A stretch of 64,000 nucleotides of DNA. It comes from Archangium minus (lineage in GTDB: Bacteria; Myxococcota; Myxococcia; Myxococcales; Myxococcaceae). Made by a program: the position numbers and the translations under genes. Positions 10,007 through 19,185 of the stretch are shown here, piece by piece; the first letter of the stretch is position 1; each line of letters opens with the position of its first letter. The stretch covers positions 4,030,001-4,094,000 of the forward strand of contig NZ_CP043494.1 in assembly GCF_044360475.1 (NCBI RefSeq), given 5' to 3'. The notes beneath the pieces were generated by a model. The model was not told the origin of the DNA, made no database searches, and saw nothing but the letters and a program-made list of their open reading frames with translations.

Positions 10007-10744
10007 ATGCGCTGTCCTTCCTGCCAGAACGAGAATGATGCTGGTGCCGCCTGGTGCGATATGTGCGGCATGGACCTGACGCCCCCCAAGCCGGCTTCGG
10101 CCGCCGGGGGTGCTGCTCCCGTGCCCCCGCCTCCCCAGCAGCCAGCCAACCCGCATCAGAAACGTCACACCGTCTTCGAGCCGGATCCGGCGGCCCCTCC
10201 TCCCGCCCCTCAACGGGGCGCGGACTTCTTCGCCAATCCGCCTCCGCCGCGGCCCACCTTCGACCCTCGCGATCCCTTCGCCGCCGCGTCCATCCCGCCC
10301 GCTCGTCCGGCCGCTCCGGCTCCGGCTCCCGCCGCCATGCCGCTGGCTCCCGCAGCTCCGCGCCCCAAGGATCGGACCTTTGTGGAGACCTCCAGCGAGG
10401 GCTCGGCCGCAGCGCTCGTCCGGGGTGCGCTCTTCGAGTACCGCAATTCCACCGACCCTGGCCGCGTCCACCCATTGCGCGTTGGGCGCAACGTGATTGG
10501 CCGCAACCCCGATTGCGATGTGGTGCTCGAGGATGGGCGCGTGAGCGGTCAGCATGCCTACCTGTTCATCCGCGCGGAGGACGCCTCGTTCATCGACGTC
10601 TCCAGCAACGGCTCCGTCGTCAACGGCTCCGTCGTCCACGGTGAGCAGGTCGTCCTGCAGAACCAGGCCGTGCTCATGCTGGGCGGGACGACGTTGGTGC
10701 TCGTCATCGTCCCCGAGAAGCTGCTGTCCCGGCGCTCCCAGTGA
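10007..10744 (+). CDS. Zinc-ribbon / FHA domain protein
   Basis: 245 residues. A short N-terminal zinc ribbon (CPSCQNENDAGAAWCDMC) is followed by about 110 residues of Pro/Ala-rich linker and a C-terminal FHA domain. The FHA hallmarks are visible: GRNVIGRNPDCDVVL, then SGQHA and the SSNGSVVNG turn. FHA domains bind phosphothreonine, so a likely partner is a substrate of the two kinases at the far end of the operon. No membrane segment. It is the first gene of the long plus-strand operon; the next gene's SD lies just beyond its stop. The domain call is firm; the role as phospho-adaptor is inference from context. Confidence 0.9.
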   Translation: MRCPSCQNENDAGAAWCDMCGMDLTPPKPASAAGGAAPVPPPPQQPANPHQKRHTVFEPDPAAPPPAPQRGADFFANPPPPRPTFDPRDPFAAASIPPARPAAPAPAPAAMPLAPAAPRPKDRTFVETSSEGSAAALVRGALFEYRNSTDPGRVHPLRVGRNVIGRNPDCDVVLEDGRVSGQHAYLFIRAEDASFIDVSSNGSVVNGSVVHGEQVVLQNQAVLMLGGTTLVLVIVPEKLLSRRSQ

Positions 10745-10767
10745 GCAGCTCCCGAGGGGGGATGCAC

Positions 10768-12666
10768 ATGCATCGCACTGTCTTCATGATCGCGGGTCTG
10801 CTCGCCGTCCTTCTTGTGGGCGCACCTGCGGTCGCGGCGGACAATGGGCTCACCGTGCTCGCGGTTCCGCCCGCGTCCAACGGACAGACGCGGCTTCAGA
10901 TTGAGGTGACCGAGCCTTCACTCCAGAAGGAGCTCCGCTCGGCGGGTGTCTCCCCGGAGCGCTTCCGTGTCGCCGTGGAGCAGGCCGGCGCGCAGGTGAC
11001 GGGTGTGCGCCGGATGGCTGACTCCTCCGAGGGCCGTTACACCGTCCTCGCCTTTGATCAGTCCGGGTCGTTCTCAGAGTACTGGTCCCAGGCCTTCGGT
11101 CTCGCGAAGGACTACGCGGACGCGCTGGGCGCTCGACCCCGGCACCACACCGTTGCGGTCATGACCTTCGGGCAGAGCAAGAGCACCCACTGCGAGGAGC
11201 GCACCGCGGCGGGACTCGAAGCGTGTCTGGCGAAGGTCCAGCGGCTCGGGACCGTGCAGCGCGTCACCCGGCTCAAGTTCTACATCCAGCAGGCCGTGCG
11301 TGAGGCCGCAAGCGAGCAGCCACTTTCCCGTGGCGGCTCGCGTGAGGTCATCGTCTTCACCGATGCTGGCGAGGAGTCGGCTGCGCTCAAGGTGAAGGAG
11401 CTTGCCCGAGAGGCGCGCGACAAGGGCGTGCGTCTCCACCTGGTCGTCTTCAGTGGCCAGGGGAAGGGCAAGGGCTTTGCCCAGCGGCTCGATGAGATGT
11501 CCCAGCTCGCCGAGGGCTCTGGCGGTCGTTACATCCAGGTGGAGGACGGCAACGCGCGGCAGGCACTCACGGGGCTCGTGGGCGCGTTGGAGAACCTCTA
11601 CTGGCTGGACGTGGACTTCTGCGGCGTGAAGCCCGGGCAAACCTCGGACCGGCTCTCTGTCGAGGCCCTTTCGGGTCGTGCCACCACCGCCTGGAGTGGC
11701 CCCGTCTCCTTTCGTCAGAGGGCTGAGGGTCGTGCGATCACCGCCTGCCCCGGCTCCGTCACCATGGGACCCGCTCCAGCACGGACCGGTCCTGGCTCGC
11801 AGACAGGGGCCTCCAGCTCGGCCGCTTCGCCTGGGACGGCGACGGGCAACTCCGGCTCCATGACGCCACCGGGGTCCTCGACGGGGACTCCCGGGACGGG
11901 CTCGACTGGAAGCACGACGGGAACGGCAGCGGGGACTCCTGGCGCGGGGATGCAACCCGGTGGCTCGATGAGTGCTCCGGTCTCTGAGTCGGCTTCACGT
12001 GGGTTTCCCTGGTGGCTGCTCGCCCTGCTCGTGGGCCTCGGGTTGCTCTTGCTGCTGGTGCTCATCGTGCTGCTGTCCCGGCGCCGCTCGGAGCCTGCGC
12101 CGGCTCCTCAGGTTGTCGCGCTGCCGCCCGCCGCCGAGCCTCCTCCCGCTCAGCCCGAGCCCCCTCCGGCCGCTCCCGCGGTGTGGAAGGATCCCTTCGC
12201 GACCCTGCCGGAGACGCGGCTGGTGGTGGTCAAGGGTCCTCCTGGGCTCGAGCCTTTCTACCGGGTCCACAAGGCCTCGTTCACCATTGGTGCCCGGTCG
12301 GGCGAGATGGACCTCGCCGTCGAGCTGCCGCAGCTCAGTGGCCACCACGCGACCGTGCAGCTCTTCAAGGCAGGCAACGTCTTCGTGAAGGACGAGCACT
12401 CCACCAATGGCACCTTTGTGGATGGGCGCCGCCTGAACCCGGGTGAGCGCGTCCAGGTGAAGCCTGGGCAGAGCATCCGTTTGTCGCAGCACCTGGAGTT
12501 CACCTTGGTACAGCCCGGGCTCCAGCCCTCCGGTGAGCCCTCCGCCTCGGGGGAGCCCCTCGTCGCGGCGCCTCCTGCTGAACCCGTGGCCGCCCAACCG
12601 TCCGCGGACGCGCCTCGGGTGAAGTCCAGGACCTTCTACGCACCCGTAAGGGGAGATGACGAATGA
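10768..12666 (+). CDS. Membrane vWA-FHA protein
   Basis: 632 residues. The signal peptide ends near APAVAADNG. A von Willebrand A domain (about 80-290) carries the MIDAS DQSGSF and a later FTDAG. A Gly/Ser/Thr/Pro-rich linker runs about 325-405. One strong membrane helix (about 411-436) is followed by RRR, which puts the C-terminus in the cytoplasm. A proline-rich stretch then leads to an FHA domain (about 495-585) with FTIGARSGE, LSGHHA and STNGTFVDG. The layout couples an extracytoplasmic metal-dependent adhesion domain to a cytoplasmic phosphothreonine reader. Start: ATG 10768 sits six bases after GAGGGGGG. The stop overlaps the PP2C start by four bases. Signalling direction is unknown. 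Confidence 0.92.
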   Translation: MHRTVFMIAGLLAVLLVGAPAVAADNGLTVLAVPPASNGQTRLQIEVTEPSLQKELRSAGVSPERFRVAVEQAGAQVTGVRRMADSSEGRYTVLAFDQSGSFSEYWSQAFGLAKDYADALGARPRHHTVAVMTFGQSKSTHCEERTAAGLEACLAKVQRLGTVQRVTRLKFYIQQAVREAASEQPLSRGGSREVIVFTDAGEESAALKVKELAREARDKGVRLHLVVFSGQGKGKGFAQRLDEMSQLAEGSGGRYIQVEDGNARQALTGLVGALENLYWLDVDFCGVKPGQTSDRLSVEALSGRATTAWSGPVSFRQRAEGRAITACPGSVTMGPAPARTGPGSQTGASSSAASPGTATGNSGSMTPPGSSTGTPGTGSTGSTTGTAAGTPGAGMQPGGSMSAPVSESASRGFPWWLLALLVGLGLLLLLVLIVLLSRRRSEPAPAPQVVALPPAAEPPPAQPEPPPAAPAVWKDPFATLPETRLVVVKGPPGLEPFYRVHKASFTIGARSGEMDLAVELPQLSGHHATVQLFKAGNVFVKDEHSTNGTFVDGRRLNPGERVQVKPGQSIRLSQHLEFTLVQPGLQPSGEPSASGEPLVAAPPAEPVAAQPSADAPRVKSRTFYAPVRGDDE

Positions 12667-13802
12667 GCCTCCCGCTCTACATCCACGGGAGTACCGACGT
12701 CGGCCGCCAGCGCAAGCAGAACGAGGATAGCTACCGCATCGCCGCCCAGCCGGACGGTTCCCAACTGCTCGTCGTCTGTGACGGCATGGGCGGCCACGAG
12801 GCCGGAGAGGTGGCCAGCCAGGTGGCCAGCGATCGCATCGTCGAGGTGCTCTCCGCGAGTGCTCCGGATCATCCGCCGCGCGCCCTCTATCAGGCGTTCA
12901 TCGAGGCCAACCAGGCCGTGCTCGATGCCGTGCTGACCCGAGGAGCAGAGGGCATGGGGACCACGGGGGTCATCGCCTGGGTGATGGACTCGCGCTGCTA
13001 TGTCGGCTGGGTGGGCGACAGCCGCCTCTACCAGTTCCGCGAGGGGGCTCCGGTCGATCGCACGCGAGACCACACGCGCGTGGCCCAGATGGTCACCCAC
13101 GGCATCCTCACGGAAGAGGAGGCCCGGAATCATCCCGACGCGCACGTGCTCGTGCAGGCGCTGGGCGGAAGCGCGGGAGTCCAGAAGCGCTTCAAGCCCG
13201 AGGTGTGGGCGGAGCCTCTGGAGCTGCGGTTCGGTGATGTGCTGCTGCTGTGCAGCGATGGGCTGTACGACTTCATCGAGGACCCCGAGCTGTATCCGCT
13301 TATCGAGGGGCTCGACTACCAGGACGCGGTGGCGCGGCTCATCCAGACGGCCAACGAGCGCGGAGGGGCCGACAACATCACGGTCATTCTGCTCGTCGTG
13401 GGGCAGCCCGAGGTGCCGCGTACGGCGAAGGCGACTCCTCCGGCTCGACGGGAGACGGTCCCAGACGGCCTGCCGATGTTCACGCCTGCTCCGGCGCCGG
13501 AGGTTCAGGCCACGCCGGTGCCACCCAGCGCACCAGAGGTCCAGGCCCCATCTGTTCCTGCTCCTCGGACGGTGGAGGCGCCCGTCCCTCCGGGTCGAGC
13601 GGGGCGCCGTGTCCCCATGGGGTGGTTGCTTGCGATAGGCCTCCTGGCGCTGGGCGTGGGCCTCGCCCTGGGGCTCAGGGCCTCCGCGCCGTCGCCCGCA
13701 TCAGGTTCGGCCCCTTCCAGCTCCGAGCAGGACGCGGGCGTCGCGCGCTCCGGAGCACCCACCGGCATGGAGACGCCTCACACGGAAGTCGGAGGGCAGT
13801 GA
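12663..13802 (+). CDS. PP2C-type Ser/Thr phosphatase, membrane-anchored
   Basis: 379 residues. The PP2C/PPM catalytic domain (about 8-250) retains the metal-binding and core motifs: NEDS, CDGMGGHEAGE, GTTGV, VGDSRLY, LLCSDGLYDF and GGADNITV. A Pro/Ala-rich linker leads to one membrane helix (about 319-341) and a short tail, so the phosphatase faces the cytoplasm. It is translationally coupled to the vWA-FHA gene (ATGA overlap) and to the next gene (TGATG). It would reverse phosphorylation by the PknB-type kinases encoded at the end of the same operon and so reset FHA-dependent contacts. The catalytic family is firm; the substrate is inferred. Confidence 0.94.
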   Translation: MSLPLYIHGSTDVGRQRKQNEDSYRIAAQPDGSQLLVVCDGMGGHEAGEVASQVASDRIVEVLSASAPDHPPRALYQAFIEANQAVLDAVLTRGAEGMGTTGVIAWVMDSRCYVGWVGDSRLYQFREGAPVDRTRDHTRVAQMVTHGILTEEEARNHPDAHVLVQALGGSAGVQKRFKPEVWAEPLELRFGDVLLLCSDGLYDFIEDPELYPLIEGLDYQDAVARLIQTANERGGADNITVILLVVGQPEVPRTAKATPPARRETVPDGLPMFTPAPAPEVQATPVPPSAPEVQAPSVPAPRTVEAPVPPGRAGRRVPMGWLLAIGLLALGVGLALGLRASAPSPASGSAPSSSEQDAGVARSGAPTGMETPHTEVGGQ

Positions 13803-15979
13803 TGGTCCGCGTGCTTGCGGCGCTGCTCGCCCTGGCCGCGCTGCTGCTGGCTGCTCCCGTTCTGGCTCAGAGCGGGCGGACGTACTGTGTCGGCGGATAC
13901 GATGGGACTCCGCCGAACGTGCTGGCTGCGTGCAACCAGCCTGCGATCCGGCAGATGCATCGGCAGTGGCACGCGCACACCTACGTCACCGACGGCAACG
14001 GGTGCTCCCTTTGCTACGACGAGAAGGATGACACCTGCGAGACGGTGTTCCTCGCCACCCACCCGAACTATCGGGCGATCGACAAGTATGACTGCGCCCG
14101 TCTGGGTGAGAGCCATCGGGCCGGAGACCTGGTGGCCCACGTCATTGACGGCAAGTCCGTTGCGCCGCCTCCGCCTCCTCCTGCGGTACAGCTCGAGGCG
14201 CGAGTGGAGCGCATCACCCCGGGGCCATACACCACGGGTGACAAGCTCTCCGTGGTGGGCGCTGTCCGCGACGACAAGGGCGCGCTGCGTGGCATCGCCG
14301 GAGGCACGTTCCGCATCACGGATTCCAAGGGCCAGAGCACAGACGTCCGAGGCACTGTGCAGCCGGATGGCACGGTCGCAGCCGAGTTCGTCCTTCCTTC
14401 CACGGACCAGGCCCGCATCGAGTTCATCCCCGACAAGCCGCCGCTCGCCCCAGGCGAGACACTCCGCGCGGCTGCCTCCGAGGCTCAGTCCTTGAAGGTG
14501 GAGCTCTGCGGTTTCCGGGCGCGCCTCGTGCAGCCCGCGGTGGGCGAGACCCTCGTCTCGGGGCAGTCCGCCTTGCTGCGCGCGACACTCTTCGACGCAG
14601 CGGGGAAGGTCCCCGTGCAGGGCGCTCCCGCGGGATTGTCCCTGACGTTCACCGTGCAGGTGGAGGGCGAGCCCGCGCAGACGCTCGTGGCGGACCAGGA
14701 GCAATCGGCCTCGTGGACGCCGCCGGCCTCTCCGCAGCCGCGCCAGGCGAGGATCAGCGTGGGCGGACGCGTGGGAGAGCGCGTGGTGTGCCCCGCTGGC
14801 GAGGTCACCACCACCGTGAGCGACCTGGGGCTCGGCTTCGACACGTCCGAGCTGCCGCGCACCTGTTACGTGGGCTTGCCCTGCAAGGGGACCGTGGTGC
14901 TCCGTCGTCCGCGAGAGGCGGGGGCCGAGCGCCAGCGGGTGGATGCACTGCTCATGGACCCGGGAGTCCGCGTCCGCATGGTGGATACGGGAGAGGAGCG
15001 CTACAGCGGGCCGCCTCGGACGGACGACAGGTACGAGTTCCTCGCCACCTACGACAAGCCCAAGTCCGCGAGCTGGTCGCTCGTGCTCCAGACGCCGAGA
15101 GGGCCCATCGAGATGCCCGAGCACGAAGTCCAGGTGCGTCCCCAGTTGATGCTGGAGGTGCCAGCGGAGCTGGACTTCGGCACCGTCAGGGCGGGCACCT
15201 CGGTGACGGAGGCGTGCCAGAGGCTCGACTTCAGCCACTCGCGGGGAGCCGAGGAGCACTTCCTGGCGCTGCGTGTCGAGGGGCTCGGGAATTGCCAGTC
15301 GCGCCCGGTGCTGCACTTCCTCAACGCGCTGAACCAGGCGGACATGCGCGACCTGGAGCCCGCGTCGGACACGAGAGCGTTGTTGGATCCCCGAGACCTC
15401 CGGCTCGACATCTGTCTCGAGGTGCCCCGTTGCGCGGGTGAGGTGTCACCCGAGTCGGCCGTGCTGCGCGTGGTGCCGCTCACTTCCGAGTTCAAGGCCC
15501 AGGAGAAGACGGTGCGCCTGCGCTGGAAGGTCGAGGGGCGGGGCTTCCTCGGCTGTCACGGTGCCTGGGTGTGGCCCTCGCTGGCGTTGCTTGGCTTCGG
15601 GGTGATGCTCGCCGGCTTCACCCAGCCCGCGCGCTTCCCTCCCGGTGCATCCATCCGCGTGGCCGGGAGCGAGCGAGGCATCCGTCAGGCCTCCGCCATT
15701 CTCTTGCAGGGGTGCCCCGGCAGCGGTGCTGGCTTCTACCGTGACGCACGGCTGGGTCTGCACGGAGATGGCGAGCTGAACGGCCGCACCCGGAACGCAG
15801 TCATCATCCTGCGCGCCACGCGAGGCGCCGGTGTGGTGCTGACGGGCACGGGCCCTCTGGAGCAGCAGGATCGCCGCACCCTCAAGTGGGAGCCCGTGGC
15901 GGACCTGGCCGCGGGTCATGTCCCTTCTCCCTCGGTGCTGTACCGGGCTGGGGGCACGTACTTCAAGGTGGAGCTCTAG
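13802..15979 (+). CDS. Signal-peptide membrane protein with Ig-like region, paired with the next gene
   Basis: 725 residues, function unknown. A cleavable signal (to about APVLAQS) precedes a Cys-containing region and long beta-rich segments resembling Ig-like or adhesion repeats. One membrane helix lies at about 590-610, and a 115-residue C-terminal domain follows. That tail matches the tail of the next protein: both read VAGSE, then ASA, then GFYR.AR, then KWEPV, and a Y-R-G-Y/L motif at the end. Homology continues upstream into a segment starting LDFGT. The annotated start is the ATG in the TGATG overlap with the PP2C stop; longer readings run inside the PP2C gene. It is probably a partner subunit of the vWA protein. 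Confidence 0.88.
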   Translation: MVRVLAALLALAALLLAAPVLAQSGRTYCVGGYDGTPPNVLAACNQPAIRQMHRQWHAHTYVTDGNGCSLCYDEKDDTCETVFLATHPNYRAIDKYDCARLGESHRAGDLVAHVIDGKSVAPPPPPPAVQLEARVERITPGPYTTGDKLSVVGAVRDDKGALRGIAGGTFRITDSKGQSTDVRGTVQPDGTVAAEFVLPSTDQARIEFIPDKPPLAPGETLRAAASEAQSLKVELCGFRARLVQPAVGETLVSGQSALLRATLFDAAGKVPVQGAPAGLSLTFTVQVEGEPAQTLVADQEQSASWTPPASPQPRQARISVGGRVGERVVCPAGEVTTTVSDLGLGFDTSELPRTCYVGLPCKGTVVLRRPREAGAERQRVDALLMDPGVRVRMVDTGEERYSGPPRTDDRYEFLATYDKPKSASWSLVLQTPRGPIEMPEHEVQVRPQLMLEVPAELDFGTVRAGTSVTEACQRLDFSHSRGAEEHFLALRVEGLGNCQSRPVLHFLNALNQADMRDLEPASDTRALLDPRDLRLDICLEVPRCAGEVSPESAVLRVVPLTSEFKAQEKTVRLRWKVEGRGFLGCHGAWVWPSLALLGFGVMLAGFTQPARFPPGASIRVAGSERGIRQASAILLQGCPGSGAGFYRDARLGLHGDGELNGRTRNAVIILRATRGAGVVLTGTGPLEQQDRRTLKWEPVADLAAGHVPSPSVLYRAGGTYFKVEL

Positions 15980-18058
15980 ATGACGCTCGCGCAGCTCGTT
16001 CTGCCCCTGCTCCTCTCCGGCGCGGCCGGCGGAGGTCATGAGATCGTCCTCATCCTCGACAACTCGTGCTCCATGGGCGTGGAGTCCCGGGACGATCAGG
16101 GCCGCCGGATTCCTCCGAATGATCCCGAGCGCGCCGCGGTGCTCGGAACGCTCGTCGTCGAGGGACTGGCACGCGGCTCGGCCGACCGGGTTGACGTCCT
16201 GGCCTTCGGTGATGGCAAGGATGCTCCGCCTCGTCCGGCCCGGAGCGCGGACGACATCCGCGCGCTGCCGTACTCCAATGGCACCTACTTCCGACGCCCG
16301 CTGGAGGAGGCAGGAAATCGGCTGCGAGGCTCGGCGCTCCAGAAGCGGCTGTTCCTCTTCTTCACCGACGGCATCCCCGAGGACCTGAGAGACCCGTCGG
16401 AAGGACCCCGGTCCCTCGGGCTCTCCGAATCGGCGGAGTTCGAGACGCTGGTCATCGGCCTCTTTGGCAGTGACGAGGTCCGCCAGACGGGCGAACAGTT
16501 TCTCCGGCCGCTGGCGCGCGATCCCCAGAAGGATCTCATCTTCGTCGAGACGCCGCGCGAGGTGATTGGTGCCTTCACGCGGGGCTATGCGCACGTGCTC
16601 GGCTCACGACCGGAGACGGGCTCGCTGTCGCCGGGCCAGTCGAAGACCTTCGAGGTGGGCAAGTACGTGGTGGAGGTGTTGGTGGCCACCGCGTCAGCCT
16701 CGCCCGGTCCCGCGTACACCGCGAAGCTGGAGGGCCCTGGGGGTGATGTTCCGGCCCAGGCCTCGGGTGACAACGGGTGTCCGCCCGGCGTCCGCTATGC
16801 GGGCGCGCCGAAGCTGTGCCAGCCGCCTCACCGCCACTACCAGGTCTTCCGAGCGCCCAACTCGCCGGACCAGCGCAGCACTTGGACGCTGTCGCTGCCG
16901 AAGGGGTCGGGCGCTATCGATTACGGACTCATCCTCCGTTACGACCTCGAGGCCTCGCTGGCCGTGCCCACCACCGCGCGGGTGGGCGAGACGGTGAAGC
17001 TCGATGCACGGCTGCTCTTCCGCGGGAAGACCTTCGACGATGAGACCTTCTTCCAGGCGGACGGCTTTACGGCCGTGGCCACCATCGAGGGCAAGGAGGT
17101 GCCGCTGCGTCACGAGGGGGGAGGGCGCTTCGTGGCGGACTGGACGCCTTCGGAACCTTCGCAGGAGGGGGCATCCACGCCCGTGCGGGTGACCTTCCGC
17201 AATGCGTGGATGGAGCAGAGCGCGCGCCGGGCCGTGCAGGTGGAGGGGTTCCTCGATTTTGCCCTGGTGCCAAATCCGGCCTCGCTCGACTTTGGGACGT
17301 GGAGGGGCGAGCGCAATGAGACGCGTCGGTGCTCGTTGGTGGACCTGTCCCGCTCCACCAACGCGGATCGCATTCCCATCCAGTGCACCGCGCAGGGGGC
17401 CGTGGAGGGCGGCGTGCTGAGCTGTGCTCCTGTCGCGGGCTCGGAGGCGGACCTGGGAGGTGGCCGCAAGGGACAGCCACTCAAATATGAGGTCTGTTTT
17501 GCCGCTGAGAGCTGCTGTGGCGATATCGCTCCGTCTGGGATTGGCGTCCTCTTCGCCGCGTCGCATCCCCACTACGCCGCAGCAGCTGTGACGGTACCTA
17601 CGCTCGTGAGGGTATCGGAGACGGGATGGCTGCGCTGCTGGTGGCCCTGGCTCGCTCTGGCCGGAGGAATGATTGGCTTTGGATGGATCGTCGCGGGTTT
17701 TGTCCGGCCGCATGACTTTGACCCGGCGGCCAGTGTCTATGTTGCGGGCTCGGAGATGGGGCTCAAGCGAGCCTCAGCGCTCACGCTGCGGGAGACTCCG
17801 GGAGGGACGCGGGGATTCTATCGCAATGCACGTATGTGTTTAAACGCGGGCGGTGACTTCGTGCGCGCTCCACGTGCGGCCGTGCTCGTTCTCGAGGCGG
17901 GGCCAGGAGGCTCCACGCGTTTCGCCACCGCGCCAGGACTGGAGCGCAAGGTGCAGCGCACCGGGAAATGGGAGCCCGTGCCCGCCGAGGAATTGGCCCT
18001 CGGGTACACGCCCAACGTGGTGTACCGGGTGGGCAGTCTCTATCTGAAGTGGAGCTGA
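15980..18058 (+). CDS. vWA domain membrane protein
   Basis: 692 residues. The N-terminus is a short hydrophobic signal leading straight into a vWA domain with MIDAS DNSCSM (about 27) and a later FFTDG. A long extracytoplasmic beta-rich region, one membrane helix (about 553-575) and a 115-residue cytoplasmic tail follow. From the LDFGT segment onward it is homologous to the preceding protein. It starts directly after the previous stop (TAGATG). Its last codons (LYLKWS then TGA) lie inside a 24-bp direct repeat whose second copy is just before the tubulin-like gene. This suggests the original operon ran straight from this stop to that gene. Metal-dependent protein binding is expected; the ligand is unknown. 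Confidence 0.9.
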   Translation: MTLAQLVLPLLLSGAAGGGHEIVLILDNSCSMGVESRDDQGRRIPPNDPERAAVLGTLVVEGLARGSADRVDVLAFGDGKDAPPRPARSADDIRALPYSNGTYFRRPLEEAGNRLRGSALQKRLFLFFTDGIPEDLRDPSEGPRSLGLSESAEFETLVIGLFGSDEVRQTGEQFLRPLARDPQKDLIFVETPREVIGAFTRGYAHVLGSRPETGSLSPGQSKTFEVGKYVVEVLVATASASPGPAYTAKLEGPGGDVPAQASGDNGCPPGVRYAGAPKLCQPPHRHYQVFRAPNSPDQRSTWTLSLPKGSGAIDYGLILRYDLEASLAVPTTARVGETVKLDARLLFRGKTFDDETFFQADGFTAVATIEGKEVPLRHEGGGRFVADWTPSEPSQEGASTPVRVTFRNAWMEQSARRAVQVEGFLDFALVPNPASLDFGTWRGERNETRRCSLVDLSRSTNADRIPIQCTAQGAVEGGVLSCAPVAGSEADLGGGRKGQPLKYEVCFAAESCCGDIAPSGIGVLFAASHPHYAAAAVTVPTLVRVSETGWLRCWWPWLALAGGMIGFGWIVAGFVRPHDFDPAASVYVAGSEMGLKRASALTLRETPGGTRGFYRNARMCLNAGGDFVRAPRAAVLVLEAGPGGSTRFATAPGLERKVQRTGKWEPVPAEELALGYTPNVVYRVGSLYLKWS

Positions 18059-18060
18059 TC
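18037..18060 (+). repeat. Direct repeat, copy 1 (3' end of the vWA gene)
   Basis: 24 bases that match 19186-19209 at 22 positions; the differences are at repeat positions 7 and 11. It includes the last six sense codons and the TGA of the vWA gene. It marks the left edge of the inserted lipoprotein cassette. Confidence 0.8.
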
Positions 18061-18174
18061 AGCTGTCTGTTACCTGACTGACGTGTCCCGGGTGGATTGC
18101 TTGCTCTTGCTAGGCGTTGGGAACATAGGATGAGGGCGGCAGCATGATGGGATACTCGAGTCCAGGGAGGAACC

Positions 18175-18639
18175 GTGAGGTGGATTGCTCTCTTGATAGC
18201 CAGCATGCTGGCCATCTCCGGGTGCGCGCATACGCAACGGCCAGAGCGGAGAGTCTACGTCATTTCCGAGGATGCATCCGGGGTGGGTATCTCTCTTGGC
18301 ACGGGTGGCTCTGGTTTTCGTAACTGCGAAGCAGAGGAACGCGAGTGTTTCAACGAGTGCTGGAACGCTGAGCCTCTTCCGTATCCTCATACGAAGAGGG
18401 ATGGATGGTTTCGTGAGTACTGCACCAGGGAATGTCGCAAGCATTACAACGAGTGCGAAAAGGCAAACGAGAATAAGGCGAAGGATTTGAAGTTCTCGCG
18501 TGTGGACGAGGCGATTGATTGGATTAGGAATCACAAGGCCGAGGTGGCTCTTGGAACGGTCGTCATCATCGCCGGCGTTGCCTTCGTCATCACGACAGGT
18601 GGTTCTGGCGCGCTGATCCTTGCTCCCTTGGCCCTCTAA
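18175..18639 (+). CDS. Small cysteine-rich lipoprotein, possibly a toxin-type relic
   Basis: 154 residues, GTG start with AGGGAGG four bases upstream. A lipoprotein signal ends in the lipobox AISGC. Two Cys-rich stretches follow (CEAEERECFNEC and CTRECRKHYNEC), then a charged segment and a C-terminal hydrophobic Gly-rich run (VVIIAGVAFVITTGGSGAL) that ends at the stop. I recall myxobacterial outer-membrane-exchange toxins (SitA type) as lipoproteins of related layout, with a toxin domain after such a hydrophobic run. If that holds, this copy lacks the toxin domain. It is followed 12 bp later by a small soluble protein, the usual immunity-gene position. Lipoprotein status is firm; the toxin link is tentative. 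Confidence 0.85.
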   Translation: MRWIALLIASMLAISGCAHTQRPERRVYVISEDASGVGISLGTGGSGFRNCEAEERECFNECWNAEPLPYPHTKRDGWFREYCTRECRKHYNECEKANENKAKDLKFSRVDEAIDWIRNHKAEVALGTVVIIAGVAFVITTGGSGALILAPLAL

Positions 18640-18651
18640 CCTGGTGCTCCG

Positions 18652-19032
18652 ATGCCCTACAATTCGAACTTCGATGTCGACGCCGTCATGAAGGTGCTCG
18701 GCACCGTGAGTGACAAGTTCCCGAACGGCTCGCCGGAGGATGAGGCCCTCCGAATCGCTGCGGTGGCGCTGCTCTATGTCCGAGACATCGACAAGCTGGA
18801 GGATTACCGCGCCTACTTCCGGGACTTCATTGCCGGCAAGCCGCTGGTTGTTGAGCATGCGTTCGCGACGCGGGAAGAAGCGGATGCGGTCCTCGCCAGT
18901 GGAAGGGTCGCGGATGGCGCCCTTGTCACCATCGCGGGGCAGGGGTTCACCGTGGTCAACAACGGCCCGAAGGGCTGGAGGTTCTTGCGAACTCGCCTGC
19001 CGGATGAACCGGAACTTCCAGATTCGAAGTAG
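18652..19032 (+). CDS. Small acidic soluble protein, candidate immunity partner
   Basis: 126 residues, no signal peptide or membrane segment, net acidic, alpha/beta in look. No family recognised. The ATG follows the lipoprotein stop by 12 bp without a strong SD, suggesting translational coupling. Size, acidity and position fit an immunity protein for the preceding lipoprotein, but nothing in the sequence proves it. Composition is nearer to the host genes than that of the lipoprotein gene. Confidence 0.78.
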   Translation: MPYNSNFDVDAVMKVLGTVSDKFPNGSPEDEALRIAAVALLYVRDIDKLEDYRAYFRDFIAGKPLVVEHAFATREEADAVLASGRVADGALVTIAGQGFTVVNNGPKGWRFLRTRLPDEPELPDSK

Positions 19033-19161
19033 GCGCCGCCGAGTAAGCTGGTGGGCTGGCCCGGTGATGAAATCGGTGCGTGCCCTTCTTCGTACCGTCC
19101 CTGAGTGGGACTCTCAGTGCAGCCACCTCGGCCAGCAAGCAAGGTCCCTCGGGTTCGGGCA

Positions 19162-19181
19162 GCGCATGCTATAGCATGCGC
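19162..19181. repeat. Perfect 20-bp palindrome in the cassette
   Basis: GCGCATGCTATAGCATGCGC is fully self-complementary with no loop. It lies four bases before copy 2 of the 24-bp repeat and 129 bases after the small-protein gene. No T-run follows on either strand, so an intrinsic terminator is unlikely. A recombinase or regulator binding site would fit its place at the cassette edge. Confidence 0.75.
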
Positions 19182-19185
19182 CTGC

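Noticed and set aside
13250..13801. Extension of the Ig-like membrane protein gene upstream into the PP2C gene
   Set aside because: The PP2C frame there is real; the signal peptide begins at 13802.
19067..19174. A 35-codon frame between the small acidic gene and the palindrome
   Set aside because: Short, no SD, ends in the palindrome and has no recognisable features.
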